Assembly (NCBI GenBank): GCA_030429565.1
Contig: JAUIFE010000006.1
Coordinates: 1-64,000 of the forward strand
Length of the DNA stretch: 64,000 nucleotides
Direction: 5' to 3'
DNA from: Holophagae bacterium
GTDB taxonomy: Bacteria; Acidobacteriota; Holophagae; Acanthopleuribacterales; Acanthopleuribacteraceae
Made by a program: the position numbers and the translations under genes. Positions 17,226 through 25,855 of the stretch are shown here, piece after piece (positions within the stretch are counted from its first letter, which is position 1; the number at the start of each line of letters is the position of its first letter). The notes under the pieces are model-generated. The model ran no database searches. It saw only the letters and a program-made list of their open reading frames with translations, and had not been told where the DNA came from.

Positions 17226-17892
17226 AGACGATCCCGCGCTAATTTTGGGTTTGAAGGATGGCTTGGCCTACGAAGGTTTCGAGGTATTGCACACCGCCGA
17301 CGGAGAAACCGCATTGGCCATGGTGCGAAGCGAAAGGCCCGACTTGGTCGTACTGGATATCATGTTGCCGCGCAAAAGCGGACTGGATGTGTGTCAGGCA
17401 TTGCGCGCCGAAGGCGACACCGTTCCGATCATCATGTTGTCCGCGCGGGGCACCGAAATTGACCGCGTGTTGGGTCTGAAGATCGGCGCGGATGACTACG
17501 TGACCAAGCCCTTCAGCATGGCGGAGTTGGTGGCGCGCATGGAGGCGATTTGGCGCCGCAACCGCTTCCTCGATCAAGCGACCGAGCGCCAAGCGCGTTT
17601 ACAGTTTGGCGAGGTGGAAGTCGATTTCGAAGCCCATGCCGCCTGGAAATCGGGGCGGCCGTTAACCCTCACGCCGCGCGAGTTCTTGATTCTGGCTTAT
17701 TTTGCCAAGAACTTGGGGCGCGTTATTTCACGCACCGAGTTTTTGCAGGAAGTTTGGGAGTACGAAGGGGAGACCTTGACCCGAACGGTAGATACCCACA
17801 TGGCCAATTTGCGCAAAAAGATCGAACCCAACCCTGAAAAGCCAAATCACTTAATTACGGTCCATCGGTTGGGTTACAAGTTCAAACATTAA
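17188..17892 (+). CDS. OmpR/PhoB-type response regulator
   Basis: This 234-residue protein starts inside the 3' end of the kinase gene. The receiver domain (about 6-120) has the acidic pocket EDD at 13-15 and phosphoacceptor D57 in VVLDIML, with the conserved KPF near 104. The C-terminal winged helix (about 140-232) has the family features LTPREFLILAYF, the recognition region RTVDTHMANLRKKIE and the terminal hairpin HRLGYKF. Start choice is uncertain: GTG 17188 follows GGGGGG, while TTG 17173 and GTG 17197 are alternatives. It would act on promoters under control of the overlapping kinase. Confidence 0.92.
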   Translation: MDRVEKKRILLVEDDPALILGLKDGLAYEGFEVLHTADGETALAMVRSERPDLVVLDIMLPRKSGLDVCQALRAEGDTVPIIMLSARGTEIDRVLGLKIGADDYVTKPFSMAELVARMEAIWRRNRFLDQATERQARLQFGEVEVDFEAHAAWKSGRPLTLTPREFLILAYFAKNLGRVISRTEFLQEVWEYEGETLTRTVDTHMANLRKKIEPNPEKPNHLITVHRLGYKFKH

Positions 17893-18252
17893 CCGAGGGG
17901 ATTAATTATTCGGTGTAAGCTGATTGGATTCAAAGGCTGGTCGCTGAGACGCCTGTTGGCCTGCGCGTGCTTGGGGTTTTCTTCCCATGGCGAACAGGTG
18001 CGAAAAGTGGATGTCCTGGCTCTTCTTAATTAGCGACAGGATTTTATGAAGCCCATGGGTTGGCCGGCAAAGGATGAATGGGGATGATTGGGGACAGGCG
18101 CCTATTTGTCAGCCAAACAGGGATGGATCAGCCAGGACAGGCCCTTGACCTCGGCAATCCGCTCGTTTCGATTCCGTTGTCAGAAAAGAAGACTGCGATC
18201 AGTGATGGTTGGAGAGATCAAAAAGTGGGTGTCCTGGCTTTTTCTGGCTTTT
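17893..18252. other. Intergenic with two dispersed repeats
   Basis: No gene is seen. Two right-type repeats occur: a degenerate one at 18002-18025 (GAAAAGTGGATGTCCTGGC) and a full one at 18218-18243 (AAAAAGTGGGTGTCCTGGC), both in the plus orientation. Confidence 0.7.
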
Positions 18253-18684
18253 TTAAGCCTGCTGCAGCAAGCGACGTTGGACTTCATCGCTATCGATGGT
18301 CTCTGCTTGGCTACCGATCCACCAGGATACGCCATTTTGGCTGCGAACTCCGGCCGAGCGGTCGCCGTAGATTTGGTCGGACGGTGCCATGATTGATTCA
18401 GCGCCGGCCGCGAGGGCTGCCTGATATCTGTCGTCACAATCGGCCACATACACGTGAACCATTGCCGGCAATGCGTTCTCCTTTTTGTCGGTGCGGCCAA
18501 TCATGACCATGCTATCGCCGAACACAACCTCGGCATGTTTGATGCGACCTTCCTGATCATGCAGCGTTTCTTTGATGTGCACATCAAAAACCGTCTTCAA
18601 GAAGCTGAGTTCCGCTTCCGGGTCGGCGATAACGAGGTAAGCACAAGCGGTGAAGTATCCTTTGGGGGGTTGGAACGTTGCCAT
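18253..18684 (-). CDS. VOC-superfamily (glyoxalase/PhnB-like) protein
   Basis: This 143-residue protein has the paired beta-alpha-beta-beta-beta modules of the vicinal-oxygen-chelate fold. The first module includes AYLVIADPEAELSFLKTVFD and HAEVVFGDSMVMIG, the second VHVYVADCDDRYQAALAAGA. It resembles PhnB-like proteins, which often lack a known reaction. AAGGAG lies 6 bases upstream of the ATG. It sits 119 bases downstream of the AraC-type regulator on the same strand and may be co-expressed with it. Function beyond the fold is not determinable. Confidence 0.85.
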   Translation of the reverse strand: MATFQPPKGYFTACAYLVIADPEAELSFLKTVFDVHIKETLHDQEGRIKHAEVVFGDSMVMIGRTDKKENALPAMVHVYVADCDDRYQAALAAGAESIMAPSDQIYGDRSAGVRSQNGVSWWIGSQAETIDSDEVQRRLLQQA

Positions 18685-18803
18685 GATATCTCCTTATGGA
18701 TTAACGGGTTGTTGGCGCGTGCCTTATGCCTGTAGGGTGATAAAGCCGGCATGAGTTGGATTGTGAGATCTTTGACCGCCTGCTGTATTGGAAAAAAAGG
18801 ACA

Positions 18804-19631
18804 TCATTCCCAAAGGGGCAGGTGGTTGCGTTGTTTGCCACGCCGTTTCAGGTAAACCGGTGGAGTAAAGCCGCAAAAGGTCTGAAACTCATTGATGAGA
18901 TGGGCTTGGTCGTAATACCCGAACCGAATGGCGAGATCGGCCCAGTCGACGACCTGAGTTGTTTCTAGATGGCGGATCGTTGCTTGGAACCGTGAGACAC
19001 GGCAGAACGTTTTGGCCGTCAGGCCGACCGCGTTTTGGAAGAGCCGGTTGAAATGGCGTCGGCTGAAGCCGAGATGATTAATCATGGCCGCGACCCGTTT
19101 TTCGGGCGTCCAGGCGCTTTGGAATTGGCAGGCAACCGCCACCGCTGGATGGGTTTCGCGGTGAAGCTGTTTCTTCAGCCAGGCTTCGATGGTTGCTACC
19201 TGAATCTTAAAGTTGTTTTGGCTGCGTACTAAGTCGCTGAGACGGCGGCCCTCGCCGCCCCAAATTTCCTCAACTGAAATGTGCCGTCCGGTTAGCTCAC
19301 TCATGGGTAGCTTCACGAAGGGTGCTAAGCCGCCGGGACGAAAATGGAGGCCGATCAGGCGACGAGGGGTGTGGGTGCCGATGGTGAACCAGCCCGCTTG
19401 TGGGCCGGACACAATTTCGCCGCCGTAAGGTTGCAAACCCTTGTCACGTAGCGGGTTGTGAATGAGGCTGGTGGGTTCGTCGAGGTTGAAAATAATTTCG
19501 GTGGTCGCGCTGGGGAGCAGGCGCTCTTGCGGATGGGTCGAGGCCGGACGCGACATGAACCATATCAATTGAAGATGGGGGTAAAGCGGGGGAGACATGT
19601 GAACCGTATCGAAAGTGGCGGCATCAGGCAT
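18804..19631 (-). CDS. AraC-family transcriptional regulator
   Basis: This 275-residue protein has an N-terminal ligand/regulatory region (about 1-150) of the type seen with DUF6597-like AraC proteins. A C-terminal double helix-turn-helix follows (about 170-265), with HLGFSRRHFNRLFQNAVGLT and the second HTH LAIRFGYYDQAHLINEFQ ending in GFTPPVYL, the AraC signature. It probably controls a nearby gene such as the VOC protein gene downstream. The ligand is unknown. Some bases separate the weak ribosome binding site GGAG from the ATG. Confidence 0.88.
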   Translation of the reverse strand: MPDAATFDTVHMSPPLYPHLQLIWFMSRPASTHPQERLLPSATTEIIFNLDEPTSLIHNPLRDKGLQPYGGEIVSGPQAGWFTIGTHTPRRLIGLHFRPGGLAPFVKLPMSELTGRHISVEEIWGGEGRRLSDLVRSQNNFKIQVATIEAWLKKQLHRETHPAVAVACQFQSAWTPEKRVAAMINHLGFSRRHFNRLFQNAVGLTAKTFCRVSRFQATIRHLETTQVVDWADLAIRFGYYDQAHLINEFQTFCGFTPPVYLKRRGKQRNHLPLWE

Positions 19632-19769
19632 GGCGTTCCCGTTTCTCCAAAGTTAATGATGGCAACTTAACCCACCACCTGGCGGCTGTCCAGTGACTGT
19701 TCTGTGAAACCGGTGTGGAAAAAACGGCGCACCAAGGTGCTTCGGCAACAAGGCGAGCCGAGCCGGCCG

Positions 19770-20729
19770 TCAAAGTGACGGAAGGGGTTCAATTACATGG
19801 ATGTGCTCGTCTTGGACTAGCGCAAAACGCCCATTTGCTGGGTCCAAGGCTAGCGGCGGTAGTGGGTCAAGCCCGCGGATGATGCTGCAATTTTGTTTGC
19901 CCGAACGCAAGTGTGGCCATTCGTGGACGAGTTCACCATTGCGCAGATCAAACAGCTTGGGGTGGTTGTAGAAACTGACCACGAAATGGTCGCCCAGCGG
20001 CATGAGGTTGCCCAAGGGTTCTGTTTTCTCGTGAAGCGTTGTCCATGTTCGGGTGGGGCGGTTCCAAACGCCTAACCCGTAAATTTTATCTTCGTCATTG
20101 GTGGACGCGATGATCTCATCATCGGTTCGGAAGACCGCCGTTGAAAGTTCCGCATCCGTTGCAATATCCGATTGCACCCCGTCCAGGTGGGTTGGGTCCT
20201 CAAGCGCTTGATGAAGATCAAACACAAGACCCACGCTCCACGGGTGCCAGACCCAGCCGCAATCCAGCAAATAGCGCCCCGAGGGCGAAGCGCTTAGGCG
20301 CGAGTGGAAAAAGTCTGTTGGTTGTCGGTCTGCTTTGGTGAGACATTCGCCGGTTTCCAGGTCATGTATTTCGAGTTGGTTGTAGTTTTCGGGGCAGTGA
20401 GCAATCAGTTCGCGGTTGTTGGGCCCGGTAAACAGGCAAACTGGGTATTCGTAGGCCTCCGATTGGTAAAAACTGCGGTTAATTTCGCGAATTAACTGCT
20501 CTTGTCGGCATATCAGCCCCTTTGTTTCCAGGCGTTTGTATATGGCTGCATAATTGCCGCTGGGTGAAACCGCGCAAGCGTCAAAACTGTATGCGTAGTA
20601 ATAGCCCGAGGCGCTTTTCGATCCATCGAGATAGTAACGACACCGGCCGCCTATCCAATCGATCAAATGGTCGTCCGACCAGGCCAGGCTTTGCACAGAG
20701 GTGCAGGGTATTTTTGTTTCCTTGAACAT
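19770..20729 (-). CDS. Hypothetical protein, WD40/propeller-like
   Basis: This 319-residue protein has no signal peptide. The start is fixed by AAGGA just before the ATG at 20729; the frame is open upstream without support. The sequence has repeated beta-strand blocks with W/D motifs (VQSLAWSDDHLIDWIGG, LEIHDLETGECL, LFDLRNGELVHEW, IHVIEPL), suggesting a cytoplasmic beta-propeller. I recognise no family and no catalytic motif. It is isolated on this strand. Confidence 0.7.
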   Translation of the reverse strand: MFKETKIPCTSVQSLAWSDDHLIDWIGGRCRYYLDGSKSASGYYYAYSFDACAVSPSGNYAAIYKRLETKGLICRQEQLIREINRSFYQSEAYEYPVCLFTGPNNRELIAHCPENYNQLEIHDLETGECLTKADRQPTDFFHSRLSASPSGRYLLDCGWVWHPWSVGLVFDLHQALEDPTHLDGVQSDIATDAELSTAVFRTDDEIIASTNDEDKIYGLGVWNRPTRTWTTLHEKTEPLGNLMPLGDHFVVSFYNHPKLFDLRNGELVHEWPHLRSGKQNCSIIRGLDPLPPLALDPANGRFALVQDEHIHVIEPLPSL

Positions 20730-21124
20730 TGGGTTCCTTATTGATTTCCTAATTTGTAAATTGTGCGAGGTCTTTTTTGAAACGGGCCTGGCTAGGCAAC
20801 GGCAGGCACCTTCAATCAACTCCTGAAGTCGGATTTCACCGGGAGGCCCTGTGTGCTTCGACACAGACAAGCCTTGTTCTGCTTTTCTATTTCTTCCAGA
20901 TACCGTGCCCATTGCCGCTGCTCAATTCGAAGGTGGTGGGAGCGGTGGCGGTTGATGGGCGCGAAAAACCGACACGCCGACGGTTGCCGAACATCGCGGT
21001 CGCACCAGAAAGCGGGTGTCCTGGCTTTTGCTTTTGGCTTTTGCTTTTGCAATGGCACTAAGCGATGCGATGGCACGGTAATTTTGAGGTCTGACGATCA
21101 AGCAGTTGCTTTCGTAACCCTCGT
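20730..21124. other. Intergenic with one dispersed repeat
   Basis: No supported gene is seen. A right-type repeat variant (AGAAAGCGGGTGTCCTGGC) lies at 21007-21030, followed by repeated CTTTTGG. Confidence 0.6.
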
Positions 21125-21277
21125 TTAGGTTTTTGTATCGCTGCCGTCGGGAAGGTGATCGGTATGTTGATAAAGATCATTCATCACCTGGTCCATATCG
21201 GCTTTTTCGCCGAATGATTCGGCCAAAACAATGATGACACCCAAGAAAAACGTAATGCCAAGAATCATGTAGATCAT
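21125..21277 (-). CDS. Small membrane protein (50 aa)
   Basis: This short frame encodes 50 residues starting MIYMILGITFFLGVIIVLAE. It has one N-terminal transmembrane helix (about 3-19) and then an acidic hydrophilic tail ending in TDHLPDGSDTKT. AGAGGA lies 7 bases before the ATG. The clean hydrophobic-then-acidic pattern and the ribosome binding site support a real gene, but I do not recognise it. Confidence 0.65.
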   Translation of the reverse strand: MIYMILGITFFLGVIIVLAESFGEKADMDQVMNDLYQHTDHLPDGSDTKT

Positions 21278-21363
21278 GCTGGATCCTCTTTAGATTGGTT
21301 GGGGCAGGGGTCGGCCTTGTGATCGCTTCCTATCCCGCTACTATGAGACGCGCAAAATGAAGC

Positions 21364-21594
21364 TTAATCCGTCGCCATGGCTAATTGAATGTCGCCGAAT
21401 GAGAGGGCGGCCAAGCATCTGTGCCATGCTCGCCGAAGGGCATTGCGTCGTGGCGGCCTTGGTGCCACCGCGCGTTGAGCTGCTTCTTCAACATGAAAAG
21501 GCGAGCAGCGTAAGGTGACAAACACCGCGCCCTCGTTGTTGTCGCTGATGGCGTGATAGAAACCATATGCTGTGGGCTGGATGCGTCGTAACAT
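21364..21594 (-). CDS. Possible small hypothetical protein
   Basis: This 76-residue frame begins MLRRIQPTAYGFYHAISD and includes AVFVTLRCSPFHVEEAAQ, which reads like structured protein. The C-terminal half is arginine/alanine-rich and could be noise. No good ribosome binding site precedes the ATG. It is divergent from the gene starting at 21631. I include it at low confidence because the region is otherwise unexplained. Confidence 0.3.
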   Translation of the reverse strand: MLRRIQPTAYGFYHAISDNNEGAVFVTLRCSPFHVEEAAQRAVAPRPPRRNALRRAWHRCLAALSFGDIQLAMATD

Positions 21595-21630
21595 GCTTGT
21601 GATGATTGGTTTATTAAAAAGGGGGCTCAA

Positions 21631-21921
21631 GTGAATCCGATTGTTAAAGCGGTGTTGCTTCAGATTGCCGACGAACTGGAAAAGGAAACAGGACCCATGG
21701 CCGGCGTTCTCGCCGATTGCGAGGCCGTGCTGGAACAATGTTGCGCGGCCGTGGCCGATATGCGGGCTGATGTCTTTGAGCGCGGCCAATCGGTTACCCA
21801 CGCCATGGCACAACGTCCCGAGTTGTTCCCGCGTGAGGCTGTCGAAGCCATCGGTGCCGGGGAGAGAAGCGGCCGGCTCGCGGCGGCTTTCCGGGCGGCT
21901 GTCGAAACGACCCACTCCTAA
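21631..21921 (+). CDS. Solitary GspF/T2SS-F-like domain fragment
   Basis: This 96-residue frame starts at GTG behind AAGGGGG. Residues 52-91 (GQSVTHAMAQRPELFPREAV, then AIGAGERSGRLAAAFRAA) match the characteristic GspF/PilC cytoplasmic motif in which a substrate-like 'P-x-x-F/LFP' is followed by 'GE-x-SG-x-L'. Full GspF proteins are ~400 residues with two such repeats and three membrane helices. This one has a single soluble repeat and no membrane segment. It may be a remnant of an inner-membrane secretion platform gene or a stand-alone adaptor. No other secretion gene is nearby. Confidence 0.6.
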   Translation: MNPIVKAVLLQIADELEKETGPMAGVLADCEAVLEQCCAAVADMRADVFERGQSVTHAMAQRPELFPREAVEAIGAGERSGRLAAAFRAAVETTHS

Positions 21922-21965
21922 AAACGGCGTTGATGAAGTTCCGGCGATCGTGATAAGTAAAGCGC

Positions 21966-22640
21966 CTATAAATCCAGATACTTGAGTCCTTTAGGTAGCG
22001 GGCAAGCGCTGTACTCGACATGCAGCACCCAGCGCCGACCTGGCCGTTTGGCTTTTGGGGAGGCGTGAAGGATCAAGGGCCGCATGAGGGTTAAATCGCC
22101 CGCTTTGGCCTCGCAACAATACGGCGCATGGGTTTGGCGCAGTTGTTGGCTATCCGCCATCGAAAGAATGCCGTGCTTATGGCTCTTGGGAATCACTTGT
22201 AAGCAACCGTTGTCGCGGTCGGAATCATCCAAGGCGAGGCGGAAACTGATCATTTGGGCCAGGACCCCTGCCGGCGGTTGCACATGGTGAACCCCTTCCT
22301 TGCGGCTCCAGGGTCCCCAGCCGGGTACTTTTGCACGGGCGTCGACAGCGATCATGCGGTCCTGGTGCCACGGGACCAACCAGTTATTTTCAAGAGACTT
22401 ATTAAAAAGCGTGACGCGAAATGGCTGGGCTGCGCCTGGCAAGTACCGTTGCGCCAATGTGACAAAGGGTGGTGAGCGAACGAGGTCGCTCACGGCGGGG
22501 CATTTTTGGGCGAGGTTGCGAATGCCAGGCTGCGCCACGTCCGCGAAGGTTTGGCTCAAGGTCTCGCGAAGCACAGCAAGCTGTTGGGCCGAAACAAAAC
22601 CTGGCAGTATCTCAACACCGTCTTTCTCGATCTGGTACAA
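21966..22640 (-). CDS. Phytanoyl-CoA dioxygenase (PhyH)-like oxygenase
   Basis: This 224-residue protein has the Fe(II)/2-oxoglutarate facial triad: H92 and D94 in WHQDRM and the distal H192 in ILHASPKAKRPGRRW, with an arginine nearby to bind 2-oxoglutarate. Family members hydroxylate varied small molecules; the substrate here is unknown. The start is TTG, supported by AGGAGG 7 bases upstream. It is monocistronic, with no metabolic neighbours that hint at a pathway. Confidence 0.82.
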   Translation of the reverse strand: MYQIEKDGVEILPGFVSAQQLAVLRETLSQTFADVAQPGIRNLAQKCPAVSDLVRSPPFVTLAQRYLPGAAQPFRVTLFNKSLENNWLVPWHQDRMIAVDARAKVPGWGPWSRKEGVHHVQPPAGVLAQMISFRLALDDSDRDNGCLQVIPKSHKHGILSMADSQQLRQTHAPYCCEAKAGDLTLMRPLILHASPKAKRPGRRWVLHVEYSACPLPKGLKYLDL

Positions 22641-22821
22641 CCGGCAGCCTCCTGCAGATTCGGCAGCCTACCACAGTAGGGGGGGGATCTCATTGGTTGT
22701 GCTGTTGCGCCTGCGGTCGGAGAGGTGCCCATCCAAAGGACGAAGCGACATGTCGCGGCCCGGTGTGCCAAGTTTTGAATCGGTGAGAACAGGCGATGCC
22801 AAATCGGTTGCCTGAGGTTTC

Positions 22822-22891
22822 AACCTAAGAGGCGCGATAAGAGCGAGAGGTTTTCGCTAAAACCACAGCGAGCTATCGCGCTTCTTAGGTT
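22822..22891. terminator. Long imperfect hairpin
   Basis: AACCTAAGAGGCGCGATA (22822-22839) pairs with TATCGCGCTTCTTAGGTT (22874-22891) with one mismatch. The loop also contains complementary GAGCGAGAGGTTTTCGCTAA tracts. No T-tract follows. It lies downstream of the gene at 22939-23220 on the minus strand, so a terminator or processing signal is possible. Confidence 0.55.
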
Positions 22892-22938
22892 AAACACAAG
22901 TGGGGGGCGAATTAGGCGGGTTAGCGCCGGGCAAACAA

Positions 22939-23220
22939 TTAAAAATTCTTGAAAAAACCGCTGCCATCAATCCTGTCAACACCGTCACGGTTGTTGTTTA
23001 GGTATGCGTGCCAGGTTCTATTTTGAAATTCAAAAGTAATGTGTGGGTCTTCGCCACCGAAGGCATAGTGAACGCCTTTGGTGATTTTAATTCCAGCCAA
23101 GTTATTTCTAATCGCCATTCTCAAGTCACTTTCAACGACGGGCGATAGGTTGCCAACGTCAATATCGACATCCTCCGAACAATTTCTGAGAAATTCTTTT
23201 GCATTAGCTGTTTGAGACAT
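22939..23220 (-). CDS. Hypothetical protein (93 aa)
   Basis: This 93-residue soluble protein starts MSQTANAKEFLRNCSEDVDI and ends in GSGFFKNF. AAGGAG precedes the ATG by about 10 bases. No signal peptide, membrane helix or recognised motif is visible. The mix of an acidic N-terminus and a beta-rich middle (THITFEFQNRTW-like stretch near residues 60-75) suggests a small folded domain. No family is recognised and the neighbours give no hint. It marks the start of the lower-GC accessory region. Confidence 0.65.
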   Translation of the reverse strand: MSQTANAKEFLRNCSEDVDIDVGNLSPVVESDLRMAIRNNLAGIKITKGVHYAFGGEDPHITFEFQNRTWHAYLNNNRDGVDRIDGSGFFKNF

Positions 23221-24254
23221 AATCTAATACTCCTTCATCTGTTGTTTTGTGGTGTTTGATGTTGGGTGTGCTTTGGGATCAACGCAGCTCAAAAAAGCTG
23301 GGCTAGGGCGTTACATGTCGTGAAGGGTAGAAGGCCTGGGCTTTGATACCTAAACTGAGCGATTCGGGTGGATGAAATCGCTCAAAACGTTGGTGCGAAA
23401 CATTTTGGGAAAAACGCAGGCGTACTGGCAAGTACGGTGAGCATTTTCACGAGACATTGTAGCCCAGCCGGTTGTGTGATTTTGCCGCCAAGAATTGCTT
23501 AGTTTGGGTGATAGCCAAGTGTTTATTTGAGGAGGTGTATCGTTCGAAAGAGTGTGTGGTGACATAGAGAAGGTGCTCATTTTGATGTTTGGAAAAAGTT
23601 AACAAATTGTCTTCGCGTGTTTTAGGCGAAAACAATCCGGGGAGGAGGACATAAATGAATCATGCTCCAAGCGAAAGCCTTGAAGAGCCTGATGGAATTC
23701 CTTGATCTAAAGTTTGCTCATGGGTTGGGAAAGTTTAGATTTGGAAGCTCAGTGAATCGCAATATACATTACGCATGTACCTTTTTTGAAGTCAACTGGA
23801 AAAGTGGTTTTGGTGGGAAAGGATATAGTGTGCTGATTGATAGCATGTTGAGTTCGTTTTTTGCTTGGGTTTTGAATATCTGCGATATCAACGTAGGTGG
23901 TTGTGTTCAGAACGTTTAAGCTAAGTGGAATATGCGCTTTTCTCTCCGTTGAGAAATAAACGCCGGCGCAGATCGAGGCTTTCCCAGTTTGGTCTTTGTG
24001 CACTCGGTGAGGGTGTGCCGGTCGCCGGTCGCCGAAGGCAGGTTCGGGCGCTGATGGATTCGCGAGAACGAAACACGGGTGATCTGGCAAATTCTTTGGT
24101 TTGACCGATGTGGCAAACCCTAATTCTCCCCGTTATGGGTGCGTTGGGTTGAAGCGAGCCTTGGCGGCAACCCAACGCCAAGTCCATCGACGGCGGACAA
24201 ATAAGCCAAACGGAGTCGCCCACGATCTGCGCCGGCGGTTGTATTGCCTCGGAT
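23221..24254. other. Mostly noncoding; possible short or broken gene near 23655
   Basis: A strong ribosome binding site (GGGGAGGAGG) at 23639-23648 precedes an ATG at 23655 that encodes only 16 residues before TGA at 23703. A second frame (23662-23919) continues with protein-like sequence including FRFGSSVNRNIHYACTFFE. This could be a gene broken by a frameshift, a leader peptide or chance. The rest (23920-24254) shows no supported gene. Confidence 0.35.
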
Positions 24255-24311
24255 TAAAAAGAGGGTGTCCTGGCTTTGCTCATTCTTTGAAAAGTGGGTG
24301 TCCTGGCATTC
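24255..24311 (+). repeat. Two dispersed GTGGGTGTCC repeats
   Basis: The two copies are TTAAAAAGAGGGTGTCCTGG (24255-24278) and TTGAAAAGTGGGTGTCCTGG (24288-24311). The second abuts the point where the recombinase remnant loses homology to its intact relative. Confidence 0.8.
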
Positions 24312-24314
24312 TGC

Positions 24315-24415
24315 TCTTTGTCGAGGCCTTTAGCGGTTGATTTGCGGGTGTAGATGGCGACGCGGAAAGGTTTGGGTTCAGCGGCGGGTTTGGTGCGTCT
24401 TGTGGTTTGGGTCAT
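24315..24415 (-). pseudogene. 5' remnant of a serine recombinase gene
   Basis: From the ATG at 24415 this reads MTQTTRRTKPAAEPKPFRVA followed by IYTRKSTAKGLDKE, closely matching the first ~35 residues of the intact recombinase at 46443-48398 (EPFRVAIYTRKSTAKGLDKE). It includes the catalytic serine of the YTRKS motif. Homology stops abruptly at a dispersed GTGTCCTGGC repeat, so the rest of the gene has been lost. AAGGA precedes the ATG. As in the intact copy, the DUF2924 gene lies just upstream on the same strand. Confidence 0.88.
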
Positions 24416-24524
24416 GAGGGAATCCTTCATGGCGAAAGGCAGGCTGACGCCAGGGCGCTGGCGGAAACGTTGGCGGGTGCGATGCGGTGGGGGGTTTAGG
24501 CAACGGGAATCTGCTAGAGCGCCG

Positions 24525-24932
24525 TTACTTGGGTTTGGGGCCTAGCTTAAAGAAGGCATAAGGCGAATAGCTTTTCCCTGTTGCGGTTTTGACGGCTTTC
24601 GAAAAGCTGGGGTAGACGGTGCCGTTCCACTCAAAGCCATGCGGCAAGATTTTGACCGAGATCTTGCGGCCCTGAAAGTCGCGCTCAAGCACGGTACCGG
24701 GCGCGTGCAAACGAATGTCGGAAAGGTCGGCGTGTTTCAAGCCGTGATCGATGAAGCGTTGCGACATACCGCGTTCGGCTTTGGCCTGGATGCCCCACGC
24801 CACGCGGCTGCGCAACCAAAGGCGACGGTGGGAATGGGGTCGTTCGTTGAAAACTTCGATGTAGGCAGCCTTGAGTTCGGCGGTGGTCATCGAATCAAGC
24901 ATGTGAAGTTGAAGCGCGACGGCGCGGTTCAT
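24525..24932 (-). CDS. DUF2924 protein, first copy
   Basis: This 135-residue protein matches the DUF2924 family, typically encoded directly before large serine recombinases in phages and integrative elements. Its role is unproven but presumably recombination-related. It shares nearly all residues with the second copy at 48511-49020 (SMTTAELKAAYIEVFNERPH, SDIRLHAPG, FSKAVKTATGKSYSPYAFFK). It lacks a ~32-residue proline/glutamate-rich insert present there. The ATG follows AAGAAGGGA. Upstream sequence is also conserved between the two copies (GGACACTA-CTCCGTTTT). The downstream recombinase is truncated, so this copy is an orphan. Confidence 0.88.
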   Translation of the reverse strand: MNRAVALQLHMLDSMTTAELKAAYIEVFNERPHSHRRLWLRSRVAWGIQAKAERGMSQRFIDHGLKHADLSDIRLHAPGTVLERDFQGRKISVKILPHGFEWNGTVYPSFSKAVKTATGKSYSPYAFFKLGPKPK

Positions 24933-25073
24933 GTGTCCCTTCTTGGTGAGTGGTGGTGTGACTGGGACACTAACTCCGTTTTGAGAACTTGGCCAGGGAT
25001 TTTCTGTCCAAGTTGTCTCTCGTAGGAGTCTGGCGTTGCCGGCAGCAATTCGTCTTGATGGTGGAGAGGGGGT

Positions 25074-25124
25074 CAATAAGTGGGTGTCCTGGCAATTTCT
25101 GGCAATTTAGGTGTCCTGGCAATT
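25074..25124 (+). repeat. Tandem dispersed repeat pair
   Basis: ATAAGTGGGTGTCCTGGCAA at 25074-25098 is followed by a partial copy TAGGTGTCCTGGCAATTT at 25107-25124. The second touches the stop codon of the minus-strand gene 25124-25552. Confidence 0.8.
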
Positions 25125-25552
25125 TATGCCAGCCGGCCGAATGGTTTCTTGAAAGCAGTGGGTCGTTCCAGGTAGGTCACCCGACGCGCGTCAATGTTTT
25201 CTGTGACTTGACTGGCGAACTTGCCACAGTAAAGCAACATTGAAAAACCAATATAGATCATCGCAATGGTGCGAACGCGCAGCTTCCATACAAACTTCAT
25301 GAAAAGCGCACCCATGAGTGGGACCGCCAGTGAAGAGAGGAGATACATAAGGAACCGAGACTCTGAGTTTTCACGCATCATTTCTACTGCGATACCCAAC
25401 ATGTAAGTTAAAGATAAAAAGCAGGCCAGAACTACCAAAAGTCCGTCCAACACCAGGGACACCATGGAACGTGGAGGCGCTGCTTGAGGCTCGCCCCCGT
25501 CCTGCTCACCTGCCGGCGTTTCCGGTGCCAACCATGGATCATTCTCGTTCAC
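25124..25552 (-). CDS. Hypothetical integral membrane protein
   Basis: This 142-residue protein has a short hydrophilic proline-rich N-terminus (VNENDPWLAPETPAGEQDGG) and then three to four hydrophobic helices (SLVLDGLLVVLACFLSLTYM, FLMYLLSSLAVPLMGALF, IAMIYIGFSMLLYCGKF). I chose the GTG at 25552 because AAGGAGG lies 5 bases upstream; the frame is open to 25636. The C-terminus is basic and cytoplasmic by the positive-inside rule. I recognise no family. It lies between the decayed recombinase module and the direct repeat. Confidence 0.7.
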   Translation of the reverse strand: MNENDPWLAPETPAGEQDGGEPQAAPPRSMVSLVLDGLLVVLACFLSLTYMLGIAVEMMRENSESRFLMYLLSSLAVPLMGALFMKFVWKLRVRTIAMIYIGFSMLLYCGKFASQVTENIDARRVTYLERPTAFKKPFGRLA

Positions 25553-25855
25553 AACCACCTCCTTTTCGACAGCCTTGCGATTTAACCCAGACAATGAGTT
25601 GCATGGCAGGTGTCGGGCTGGTTTTAGATTTAGCATGTGAGTTACTTGCGATTAGGACCAATTGGCTTTTCGGCATGGCGCCCAAAAACAATAATCTCCT
25701 TACCGAAGCCCAGGTTGGCCGTTGTCGACCGTCATGGTCGTTGTCGCCTGGCGTTGAAGGTAAAGCCTGGGCGGCCACTTTTTTCCGGGTCGGGTAGCTC
25801 TTCGGGACCAATTGGAACGCGCGCCATCCGTGCCCACATTTGCCAACCATCGGAT

